Part shown: one piece after another, positions 1-9,438 of the stretch
Position numbering within the stretch: position 1 is the stretch's first letter
Layout: each line of letters begins with the position of its first letter
Assembly: GCA_905220665.1 (NCBI GenBank)
Contig: CAJNAR010000099.1
Location: 1 to 24,892, forward strand
Length of the DNA stretch: 24,892 nt
DNA from: Albugo candida
Taxonomy: Eukaryota; Oomycota; Peronosporomycetes; Albuginales; Albuginaceae
Direction of reading: 5' to 3'
Notes under the pieces: generated by a model
The model's input: only the letters and a program-made list of their open reading frames with translations
Databases searched by the model: none
What the model was told of the DNA's origin: nothing
Program-made: the position numbers and the translations under genes

Positions 1-1915
1 TTTCTCGTTGTAATGGAGGTAGCATATTGTACATTCTCTTTGGTTCAATATCATATGAAAACATATTTTTATTCCTGTCCAATGCTTTGTACTCCTTCAG
101 GTGGCTACGTGTATCTCCTACTTTTCTGCTGTATTGACTGATAGCAAGAAAGTACGCTTCCATAGTACTGCCAAGTTTTCTACACTAGTTAGTGATATGT
201 AATGAAAAGTGAAGACCAAAGCTAAGAAATGAATAGATACTTGAGCGAACACTACATCCTGCCGAGAAAAAGCTTTTTTTCATCTTGATTACGCACTATT
301 CGAACCAAGTAGGGCGAAGAAGTCCGCAATGAGTACAAGTTTTTTTTTGCGCGTTGCATTGATGAACCCATCAAAGCTACTGATTTACCAGAAATATTCG
401 TTCAATCATACATGATGGTCGCTTACATGCGTCTGATCACGACATAAGATATCTGTATTCGTGCTCTAATTACATCTTTCGCATATGACTTTCTCTATCT
501 GCTACTACTTTAGTGAATAGATTCCCTCTAAAAGGATGAAGGGAAAGTGCAGCACTACTGAAATTTTAATAATGACGATGATGTATAGCTGATGTAGGAT
601 ATTGCACAAAGTAGCGTGACGTTGTATCTTCACCACAATGCAAAAACCAAATACCTTTCCGCGCGAGCATTCCAGCAATGTTGTGAAGCTATCGATTAGC
701 AATACTTTTCGCTACTGCTACTGAAGTGATAAACATGTGAAGCCTTACAATAAGGTGAGTTGGTTGATGACCCGACCCGTTCATGCAAAATACCTTTCTC
801 GTTGTAATGGAGGTAGCATATTGTACATTCTCTTTGGTTCAATATCATATGAAAACATATTTCTATTCCTGTCCAATGCTTTGTACTCCTTCAGGTGGCT
901 ACGTGTATCTCCTACTTTTCTGCTGTATTGACTGATAGCAAGAAAGTACGCTTCCATAGTACTGCCAAGTTTTCTACACTAGTTAGTGATATGTAATGAA
1001 AAGTGAAGACCAAAGCTAAGAAATGAATAGATACTTGAGCGAACACTACATCCTGCCGAGAAAAAGCTTTTTTTCATCTTGATTACGCACTATTCGAACC
1101 AAGTAGGGCGAAGAAGTCCGCAATGAGTACAAGTTTTTTTTTGCGCGTTGCATTGATGAACCCATCAAAGCTACTGATTTACCAGAAATATTCGTTCAAT
1201 CATACATGATGGTCGCTTACATGCGTCTGATCACGACATAAGATATCTGTATTCGTGCTCTAATTACATCTTTCGCATATGACTTTCTCTATCTGCTACT
1301 ACTTTAGTGAATAGATTCCCTCTAAAAGGATGAAGGGAAAGTGCAGCACTACTGAAATTTTAATAATGACGATGATGTATAGCTGATGTAGGATATTGCA
1401 CAAAGTAGCGTGACGTTGTATCTTCACCACAATGCAGAAACCAAATACCTTTCCGCGCGAGCATTCCAGCAATGTTGTGAAGCTATCGATTAGCAATACT
1501 TTTCGCTACTGCTACTGAAGTGATGAACATGTGAAGCCTTACAATAAGGTGAGTTGGTTGATGACCCGACCCGTTCATGCAAAATACCTTTCTCGTTGTA
1601 ATGGAGGTAGCATATTGTACATTCTCTTTGGTTCAATATCATATGAGAACATATTTCTATTCCTGTCCAATGCTTTGTACTCCCTCAGGTGGCTACGTGT
1701 ATCTCCTACTTTTCTGCTGTATTGACTGATAGCAAGAAAGTACGCTTCCATAGTACTGCCAAGTTTTCTACACTAGTTAGTGATATGTAATGAAAATGAA
1801 GGCCAAAGCTAAGAAATAAATAGATACTTGAGCGAACACTACATCCTGCCGAAAAAAAGCTTTTTTTCATCTTGATTACGCACTATTCGAACCAAGTAGG
1901 GCGAAGAAGTCCGCA
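1..1915. repeat. 794-bp tandem satellite, about 2.4 copies
   Basis: The string tttctcgttgtaatgg starts at 1, 795 and 1589, giving a period of exactly 794 bp. Units 1-794 and 795-1588 differ by only scattered substitutions. The third, partial unit (1589 to about 1915) is slightly more diverged, with small deletions near 1795. The unit is A/T-rich and contains an A/T palindrome around a gctt core near 266-280, which is a perfect 16-bp A7GCT7 in the last unit (1852-1867), followed 60 bp later by a 9-T run. Open frames of 61-65 codons recur in each unit but resemble nothing I know. A 44-codon frame (313-447) is repeated in unit 2 and missing from the truncated unit. I do not recognise a gene here and treat the array as satellite DNA. 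Confidence 0.9.
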
Positions 1916-1935
1916 ATGTGTACAAGCTTACATTC
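1589..1935. repeat. Truncated third satellite unit and its junction with LINE A
   Basis: The satellite match runs to gaagtccgcaatg and then enters LINE A sequence. Units 1 and 2 read gagtacaag followed by a T run, whereas this unit reads gtgtacaag followed by ORF2 coding sequence. The breakpoint lies within about 1900-1935 and cannot be set exactly, because satellite and LINE share short similarity (gaagt, caatg, tacaag). No target-site duplication or poly(A) is visible, so this looks like a recombination joint rather than a LINE 3' insertion end. Confidence 0.7.
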
Positions 1936-4900
1936 AACCAATGCAAACCAAAGATCTTCTAGCACCATCCTGAATGGCTTACACCTGTCTCGAAGGAGAG
2001 GAAGTCGTAGACACGCAATGTTAGTCCACTTAAGACGACCTGAAAGGAAAGCTGTCCAAGAAGGAAATAACTCCTTCCGAATCGGGTATGTCCTCCTACT
2101 TTCCACCTCATCATAATGCTCCTGCGTACACAGGATGATTTCCGGATGAGCTTGCTTCAGAAACTAGAACCGGGATCGCACTGGTAACATTGAATATGTA
2201 AGTCGGAGCTGAATGTCCGAGTATATTGGTAATAACCGTCCTCGAAGACGTTTAAAACCCGTTGAGAAATCCTTTACCCAAGTCGAAGCACTTGGCCGGT
2301 CTCTCTCTGGTATGTGAAGCAGCAGTCGGTGAGGCTCATCCGGTGGTTCTGCTTTCCCAACAAGTCGAAAGAGTTGATTCCTAGGAATAGTCGGAAAGAA
2401 AACCTTCGTATTCGAAATTTGAATGCCAAACTGAACGGGATACGCCTTTGCAATGGAACGCTCTGGACACAACAAAACGCCCTCCGGTTGAATGCGACGT
2501 AAAATTTGAGTAGCTTCCACGTACAAGCGTCGTAAAAGCTTTGTCTTGGCTACTTCCGCTGAATTTCCAACTGTATGCGTACTGAAACGCAAGACAAACT
2601 CGGAAGACGAATTGAACCAAGTTGATCTTCCACCGAACAAATCACGTAGAGAACGGATGCGGAACGCTTGAGCGAATTGCATCCTAAAAGTACGCGCAGG
2701 TTCCGGGACCATTCCCATACATCGACGATGAGCAACCGCACTAGTAGAACGTTGCCGTTGCTCAAAGTGAAGATGAGAATCCACCTGCAGCCAGACAGGA
2801 GCATTTAACATACCGATGTATTGCTCCTGTGAAGACAAGGTCTGGGGTGTGAGTTCCCACTTACTCTGACTCCACCAAACGCACGTCTGCTTCCACCACG
2901 ATGACGCTACATTCCAACGAACCATGGTAGCATGCCGACGCGGCGATGTCGTTAAGATATCGAGCGGCTTGAACGGTCCAAAGTTGGGTAAGATGCTCTT
3001 CACAATTTCCATACCAGGCAATGTCCAGTTGCTTGGAACAGGTGTACTGGAATGTAGTGCAAATTGTTGTAGAAATTGGAGTCGTTGTTTCATTAATTGC
3101 TTCTCGATCATCGGAACCTGTAAACCACCTTGTGAATAAGGCAGATATAAAAGTTCCGATCGAATGAGCTGCACGTGTGTTGAATCCCGCTCATACTTTC
3201 GACTCAGCACAAATCGGTTTAACATCGATTGCCATCGTCGCAGTAAATGTTTCGGGATACTAAAATGTGTCGTGAAATGCCATAATCGTGACAAAACCAT
3301 GGTCTGTGCCACCAATAAACGTCCACGCACCGTTCTTGCTCGGCGAAACCACTGACGAAAACCACCATAGAAACGATCTTCTAGGAATTCAATCATCAAA
3401 TCACTCACTGGTGATTGACTGAAAGGAATTCCCAAATACTTGACCGACTCGCACCGTGATAGAACTTTCACTAAAGCGAACGGCTGACAGGCTTGATGAC
3501 GGTTAAGAGGAAGTAAAGTCGACTTTGAAAGATTTAACTTTGCTCCTGAACCATCACAATAGTGTTGAAGGACATCAAGCTGAGCCTCCACCCCGCCGAG
3601 CGAAGACGATAACAAAGTGGAGTCGTCCGCAAAGAATAAACTTGTTGATGTATCCATTAGAGTGATACAAATACCAGGTCCTTCATGTCTCCGCAACAAA
3701 TTTCCCAACGGCTCAATCGTCATAAGAAAGAGCAATGCGGAGAGTGGATCACCTTGTTTGACTCCGCGAGAAAGAAGTGATCTTTGGTGAAAGCGTTCCA
3801 GTCAACAACAGCGAAACATTCGTGTTGGTGTATAGAAGCTTTGTCCACTTGATAAACGAATTTCCGCGGTTCATTTTCGAAAGCACAGCAAACATGTACG
3901 ACCAATCCACTCGATCGTACGCTTTCTCAAAATCGAGAAAGGTTGCATATGCTTCCTCGCCACGATGAGTGATAAAATCTTGTAGATCACTCATGTATCG
4001 AATGTGGTGGTGGATGGATCTGCCTCTCAGAAATGCTTTTTGGTCTTCGTGAATCAATTTCGGAAGCATTTTCTGGAGTCGATAGGCAAGTACCTTTGAC
4101 AGCACTTTCACATCCACGCATATTAATGCTATAGGACGATAGTTGCCAGGATCTGCTCGAGATCCTTTTTTGTAAAGCAACGTGATTGCCGAACTACGCT
4201 GAGAGCGCAGCAGAGAGCCTCGACGAAGTTGATCGTCAAAGACAATTTGCAAACATTCACCAAAGACACTCGGAGCAAGTTGGTAGAATGCTGCCGGCAG
4301 TCCATCCATTCCAGGTGATCAGTGTCCGCGCATAGTTTTGATGGCTCCTTCCATTTCCGATTTAGTTAATGGAGCAGAAAGAAACGACTCATCAGAGCTG
4401 TTTAATGTTTTGGTAATTGAGTCGAGAAGCGTTTTTTGTTTTTGAATGCAAGGACGGAGTGGGACTCCAGCTGAACTTTCCTTATCACCCATAATTCCAC
4501 CCCAATGATCGGTGAACTGAAGGGTGATTTCAAATGGATTCTTTGATACTTTGCCATTCGGAAGGAGGACTTCTTCCAATGGAACCCGATGACAAGTTCA
4601 ATCCAGCGGACGAAAGAAGTATCTCGATGATTTCTCCACATTTCGCAACTGGTGGTCGAACGCGGAGTCTTGATTGTACTTTGACGAGCTCTTCACTCGT
4701 TCGTGATAATAATGAAGAGCGTCCTTGTAAATCTTCTTTTCTTTTCTCTGATCTGACATTCGATAGGCGGATGCAGCATGTTCCAACTCCGATTGAGCTC
4801 GAACGAGCTCATCTTCCTCTTGACGTCGAATCATCTTTTGAATTTGCTTAAGTAAACGCTTCATATACTTCTTCCAACGCTCCCAATCCTTTCCGGGACT

Positions 4901-5778
4901 GGAAGAAGCACGAAGCTTTGCCAAAATGCGTTCCGCGTCCACTTCAATCGCCTCGATGATTACTGGGTACTCGAATAATGAGAGAGGACATTTCCAGTAA
5001 CCACGGCCCTGAAGTTGGATCGGATTTGCAAACTTGAGTACATGTGCCAAATGATCCCCCGTGTGAGGAAGAGTGGCATAATTTGAATCCTTATAAATTG
5101 TACGGAATAGGTGTTCCGACAAAAGGATGTAATCCAATCGATTACGTCGTGGCTGAGGGCCAGTAAAGATACGCTCTTCGGGATGCTGGTGACGCCAAGC
5201 ATCGAGAACACCCAAGTTTGAAAGCCATTCCAAACACGAGAGGCGACTTGGTTCATGGCGATATGCACCACTAGAACAATTCAGACTTGGACAGAGAGTT
5301 GTGTTGAGATCTTCACAGACGATATGTGATGCGTTGCTTCGAATGATCCAATTGGAAGCTGATCGAAAAAAGGCTTTCGTTCCGTTGAATCCACCGGAGC
5401 ATAAACGTTGTGGACGTATACTGGTGCTCCATGAACCACCAAACGGACCACCAGATAACGATCTGGAACTTTGACGTTGTGCATGGCTTTAGCAGTTTCA
5501 AATCCAGGAAAATCGCTCCGAAAAATGGTCATAACACCGTTTACTCGTTCCCGAGAGGGGTGAGAGTGAAGACTATTCGTATCACTAAGAAACGATTTAG
5601 TTCTGAAGGTCGATGTCAGGTGGAAGCGAAACGTCTCCAAGTGCTGACGATTACGAAAACGAGTATCCTGCACGCAGCAAAGTGCGTATTTTGAAAACGT
5701 ATGTTGAATTGCAAGGTGACCATTCTTTTTGATTCCGTTCGTATTGACTGATAGAATGGTTTTATTGGTCCAAGAATT
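1915..5778 (-). pseudogene. LINE A ORF2 (endonuclease-reverse transcriptase), degenerate
   Basis: The family product nicks target DNA and copies the LINE RNA there (target-primed reverse transcription). The frame opens after a TAG at 5779-5781 with no AUG before the first endonuclease motif (VNTNGIKKNG). Endonuclease remnants follow: CCVQDTR, NVYAP, an EDLN in place of GDFN, RRNRLDYI and GDHL. The RT region keeps SPGMDGLPAAFYQ, NYRPIAL, LDFEKAYDRV (motif A), GVKQGDPLS (motif B, just after a frameshift), FFADDSTLL (motif C) and VKYLGIPF. Lesions: a frameshift near 5325, in-frame TGA at 4598-4600 and 4319-4321, a one-base insertion near 3770, and TAG at 2164-2166 replacing a Trp codon. A deletion near 2110 removes the His and last Cys of the C-terminal zinc motif. 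The 3' end is lost at the satellite. Nonfunctional. Confidence 0.88.
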
Positions 5779-5797
5779 CTAATCTGATAAGCTTCCC

Positions 5798-8284
5798 TTA
5801 ATACTGAACAGAGAGAGCACCCGCGACGAGTGTTTCTACTCCATCTACTTCGCTCAGTTGCAAAATAGACACTTCATCGGGTAGAAAATTTGTCGAAAGC
5901 TGAATGGCTTCCAAATTGTCGTAAAGGGGAATATCCCACTGCGCATCAAACCACTCACTAAGGCCAAGTGTGCCTAGTGGGGAGCGCAATATCATAATCA
6001 GTGCATTGGTGTGTAGTAAGCGACAATGGTGTGTCGGTATCCAAAGAACCGGGCGACCAGTGATGTGTTGAATCCAGTGGTCATTATGAAAAACGGCCGG
6101 AGCAGTGCACATCAGCATGATCTCGGAGAAGGCGAGCGATTTGGTGGCCCGAGTGAGCTCTTCCACTTCAGGTGAATCCGTCCACCAACTATTGGTTGCG
6201 TCAAACAAAGCTTGACGTTTTGTTGGGACTTTTCCCCCAATCTTTTTCGACCATTTTGTAATGAAAGTGGTGTCCAAATTCGGGTTGGATGCAGCAAGTA
6301 TACGATTGATCGTGTGGACTTGCACCACTTCAGCTAAACACGGATCATTCGATCGCATACCCTTATTAAGCAATCCATGTAATGCGATCGGGTGAGTAAA
6401 TGCAAACTGGAGAAGGCTATCTCCATTGCACGTGAATTCAAGATGCTTCTCCGCCTTGGACACGTGAATGTCCTCTTGAAGAAGCCGATCGGGCTTCGTT
6501 GGGATCTGTGCTGTCAGTAGATCTTCTGCCAACAAGTTCACCACTTCCCCCACACGAGTAGGACGAGAATCCTTCACGATTTTGGTGTGCTTTTTTGTGA
6601 AAAAGTGAGCCGCTTCTTTCGAAGTAGCTACATCTTTAGGTACCACAACATTGGTAGGAACGATATGATAGCGCTTTCCGAACGCTGGATTCGTAGTAAC
6701 ATCTATCTTTGTATATTCCACATCGATAGTGCTAAGCACATCTAAAAAAATTGCTGGTGGCGAGCCCTTCAGTGTTTTTGGAGGAGCTTTACTGAGCAGG
6801 CTTTTGAAGCTGTCTAACGAGCGGTTCCTTTTGTTGTTTGAGCGAACAACTGTGCAAGAAGCTGGTTGTGATTCTTCTGCTTGTTTTGATTCCTCAGCAG
6901 GATGGGAATCACTGCTTCCAAGCTTCTCTTCCGCTTCTGGAACAGGCGACGTAGATGCCTTCTGATGACGGTCCGATGTAGTAACTTCGGCAGTTGTCGG
7001 AGGACAGAATGTTTCATCAGTTTTAGATGAACTTGTAGCCTTACTAGAGGTAGATTTTTTATCTTTATCATTTATGTTTTGCTTCTCTTGAGCTGGTTTT
7101 GTTGTTTTTCCGGTGCGCTTGCTTGGCACCGATTTGGATTCAGTTTTTGGAGTCGGGGGGTTCGTCGCTCGCTGAGTCGGTTTCGGAGTGTTCACTGGCA
7201 GCAATAAGCAGTGTGGACTGCGCTGACCCATCCTAAATCGCTCAACAGGTAACGTAGCCCCTTTTCCGCGAGCCAAATAGTATCTCCCTTCGATACAAAT
7301 TTGCTCGCAAACTTTTCCAGCCACGACCAGAGGTTCAGGACATGACGTGGAGCGAAAGTACACTCTCCACGTAGACATGGATAGCCGTTTAGAAGCCACT
7401 GCTTCACGAAAGTTTTCATACAAAACATCGCAGCCAAGACGATGCAGTGCTGATGCAATTGTTATTGTGGACATTTCCGGTCCAATTCCGAAAATGTCCA
7501 TGAAGTATCTTGACCCGAGCACATCGAACTCTCGGAATGAGTACTGGTTCCCCATGAGGGTAATCGTCTCATGAGCCAACTTCTGGCAAACTTCCTCGCT
7601 CGTGACGAGAAGGCGTAAATTACCCCCAGGTAATTGAGCCAGTTGGCCAATTTTCCCCGCATCAAATAAATCGTCGAGAATCGTGTTCCCATGATCTCGA
7701 ACGAACGATTGTAGTATTTGGGCGGGTGATGTGCGTACAGAAGTTTGTCCCGTCTCCAGGACGATCGAATACTTTGCACTTGGCAGTATAAACGGCTTTG
7801 CTGCCGCCAAGTGTACAGCCAAAACGTCCCAGGACGGACGTCCGTCTTGAAAGAGTTGTTCGATAGCACGTAAATCTGATGCTAAAGGTTTTGGCATCTC
7901 AACCTTCCACTTCGCTTTTTTTATAGCTTTGTCCTTGCGAACTTCTTCTTGACCTTTCAAGATTTCGGCTAAACTTGGGCGATGGTCGGTTTCACTCGTC
8001 GTTTTAACCGGTTTCGAAGCTGATGACGCGGTGTTGTCATCAACCTCCATTGGTACCGGCTAATTGGCAGAAATAGGAGTGGGAGAGAGAGGCGTCTCTA
8101 TCTCCATCTTGGTCTCGGATTGGCCAATAACCTCAGCGGACGCGGTAGAGTCGGACGGTAGAGGTGTGCGGGTAGCTGTACTTTCCGCCGGTAACGTGTC
8201 AGTAACGGACACATTACATGTAGAAGTACTACCCACATCAGGGGATGTAACGATAGGTAAGCTGGATATGTCGATAGTAACCAT
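5798..8284 (-). pseudogene. LINE A ORF1 protein gene, one in-frame stop
   Basis: This is the nucleic-acid-binding ORF1 protein expected to coat LINE RNA. The start at 8284 (MVTIDIS) matches MVQVDIS of LINE B. The frame is interrupted only by a TAG at 8060-8062 (codon 75) and continues in phase to a TAA at 5798-5800, 828 codons against 829 in B. The order of parts is the same: a Ser/Thr-rich N-terminus; a conserved block starting near LAEILKGQEEVRKD; an RRM-like module with RYFMDIFGIG and WRVYFRS; a Lys/Ser/Glu-rich linker; and a C-terminal domain of about 320 aa with EVATSKEAAHFF, GGKVPTKR and IPTHHCRLL. One lesion in 828 codons contrasts with at least six in the adjacent ORF2. Initiation downstream at 8050 (MEVDDN) could still give a 750-aa protein. 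Confidence 0.85.
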
Positions 8285-8385
8285 TGTCTTTGACAGGTGA
8301 GGGTGGAAAAGTGCGTGTTTTGCTGAAAAGGCGCTTTGTTGTATTCGTTTTGCGGGTTACGTAGTAGCCGGCAAATTGAGAAGTG
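8285..8385 (-). promoter_or_regulatory. LINE A 5' UTR / presumed internal promoter
   Basis: These ~100 bp lie between the tail of LINE B and the ORF1 start. The outermost 34 bp (8352-8385) are nearly identical to the 5' ends of LINEs B and C, while the rest is unrelated by eye. The ORF1 ATG sits in the context gacaATGG. LINEs must carry their promoter inside the transcript, so the conserved terminus is the best candidate; promoter activity is inference. Confidence 0.5.
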
Positions 8386-8699
8386 GGTCGTATAGCTCAG
8401 TTGAAGGTGTCTATATTACTAGAATTAGACTAACTGACTTCTCTAGTTGCCTAGGCTATCTTAAATAACATATATACATATAAAAAACGTTTCGTGAAAT
8501 ACCTGTGAGAGATAATAAAACGTCGTCTCGTTGATAATCTCGTATCGTAGTAGCCTCAGCACCCTTGATACGAGACTGTGTCCAGCTTGTAAAGGCTGTA
8601 AAAGTGAAAAGGTTGTTAAGTTGTAAAAATGGTCCAAAAGTACCGTGGTTTGCAAATTAGTGTGCGCCACACTACGGTGAGAAAACCAGCCAACTAGGA
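8386..8699 (-). other. LINE B 3' UTR and 3'-terminal tail
   Basis: These 314 bp follow the ORF2 stop. The end shows ggtcgtatagctcagttgaagg on the plus strand, followed by overlapping short inverted repeats (gtcta/tagac and actaga/tctagt) that could form a terminal stem-loop in the RNA. Near 8600-8635 there is a run of degenerate 'gttgtaa' repeats. Compared with C and D this UTR is clearly diverged in the 8500-8600 part but almost identical in the last ~75 bp, as expected if the terminus is what the reverse transcriptase recognises. Confidence 0.65.
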
Positions 8700-9150
8700 C
8701 TAGGATCTGAGTTGCACTTGCCGTTCCACTCGCCTGTGCCGGACCCGCAGCAATGATCTTCGACTTCTGAAAAATCCACCAAATGATCCTTGCTTTGCGA
8801 GTTGATTCACTACCTTTGCAAGCCGAATGCGTTCCTCTTGGTCGTAACACTGTCTTCGAAAGTACCGAACGTGCGCACCAAACGTGGTGTAAATGACGGA
8901 AAGTGCTGGAACTGTCGGAGTTGCTGATCGATGATCGAACAAACGACGATTCCGATCTGTCCAGACGAAGTGCAGTGTCACCGCTTGCAATGCAAGCCAT
9001 AAATCTGAGATAATGTCGAAATAGTCTTTCCAATCCGACCGTAGTGTCGGTACGATTGCACATGCAATATGCGTCCATCGTGGTCGAGAGGAGAAAAACT
9101 GATCCCAACTAGGGAGTAACTCCCTCCATAACTGTGCCGTGTGATCGCAC

Positions 9151-9168
9151 TCTAGAAAGAGATGTTGA
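9151..9168 (+). repeat. Left target-site duplication of the nested SINE
   Basis: tctagaaagagatgttga here is repeated at 9421-9438 with one mismatch (g for t at position 15). The uninterrupted sites in LINEs C and D contain it only once and match this left copy. Confidence 0.88.
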
Positions 9169-9420
9169 GGGGTTCCGTACCCAGCTCAGTCGGTTAAGCA
9201 CTTGAGCGCACGGAGCCCCTGCCGGAGGTCGTTAGTTCGATTCCCGGCAGTGTGGGCAGCGGTTTGAGCCCACCCAAGCAATAAGCTTGGAAAATATCTG
9301 CCTCCCTAGGTTTGAAGTCAGACTTAAGTGATATTTACACGGTCAGGGACTCATGATAGGATAAGGAAGGTAGTTAAAAAACCAGATAAACAGTGTAATG
9401 AAATCCTTGACAATCCAAAA
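9169..9420 (+). mobile_element. tRNA-derived SINE nested in LINE B ORF2
   Basis: This 252-bp insertion is absent from the matching sites in LINEs C and D and is flanked by 18-bp direct repeats, the signature of target-primed insertion. Its plus-strand head carries a tRNA-like A box (agctcagtcggttaagc, from 9183) and B box (agttcgattcc, about 9234-9244), followed by a body without open frames. It ends in a short tail, caatccaaaa. That tail differs from the tail of the surrounding LINEs and of the 334-bp SINEs, so a different LINE probably moved it. It runs opposite to LINE B and ends the ORF2 frame at about 9351. Confidence 0.88.
9183..9244 (+). promoter_or_regulatory. RNA polymerase III A and B boxes of the nested SINE
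   Basis: The A box agctcagtcggtt and B box agttcgattcc are separated by about 40 bp, as in tRNA genes. The arms do not fold into a regular cloverleaf, so this is an internal promoter inherited from a tRNA rather than a tRNA gene. Confidence 0.65.
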
Positions 9421-9438
9421 TCTAGAAAGAGATGGTGA
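9421..9438 (+). repeat. Right target-site duplication of the nested SINE
   Basis: tctagaaagagatggtga resumes the LINE sequence directly after the SINE tail and pairs with the copy at 9151-9168, with one mismatch. Confidence 0.88.

Larger units (their letters stand above)
1915..8385 (-). mobile_element. LINE A: two-ORF non-LTR retrotransposon, diverged subfamily, 3'-truncated
   Basis: The element reads right to left: 5' UTR 8385-8285, ORF1 8284-5798, ORF2 from 5778 to the satellite junction. By eye both proteins match those of LINEs B and C at about half their residues, so A is a separate subfamily. Its 5' terminus matches B and C at 33 of 34 positions. The 5' end is complete while the last ~60 codons of ORF2 and the 3' UTR are missing. 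This is the reverse of the usual 5' truncation by incomplete reverse transcription and implies later loss. Multiple stops and frameshifts show it is dead. It abuts the 3' tail of LINE B at 8385/8386. Confidence 0.88.

Noticed and set aside
737..931. Small satellite frames of 64-65 codons repeated at 1531-1725 and on the other strand
   Set aside because: They recur only because the satellite repeats; there is no domain, start context or conservation beyond that.
1..1915. A CRISPR-like or short-repeat array
   Set aside because: The repeat unit is 794 bp with no short repeat/spacer alternation.
2164..8062. An altered genetic code to explain in-frame TAG and TGA codons in LINE A
   Set aside because: The stops replace different residues (Ser, Trp, others), frameshifts are also present, and TAA/TAG terminate the intact frames normally; ordinary decay explains them.
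8386..8410. A tRNA gene starting ggtcgtatagctcagttg on the plus strand
   Set aside because: Only the first ~20 bases look like tRNA. There is no D-stem partner, no T arm and no B box at the right distance; it is the LINE 3' tail.
8461..9108. A 215-codon minus-strand frame at the LINE B 3' end
   Set aside because: It is out of phase with the ORF2 C-terminal frame (8700-9168), which aligns with C and D.
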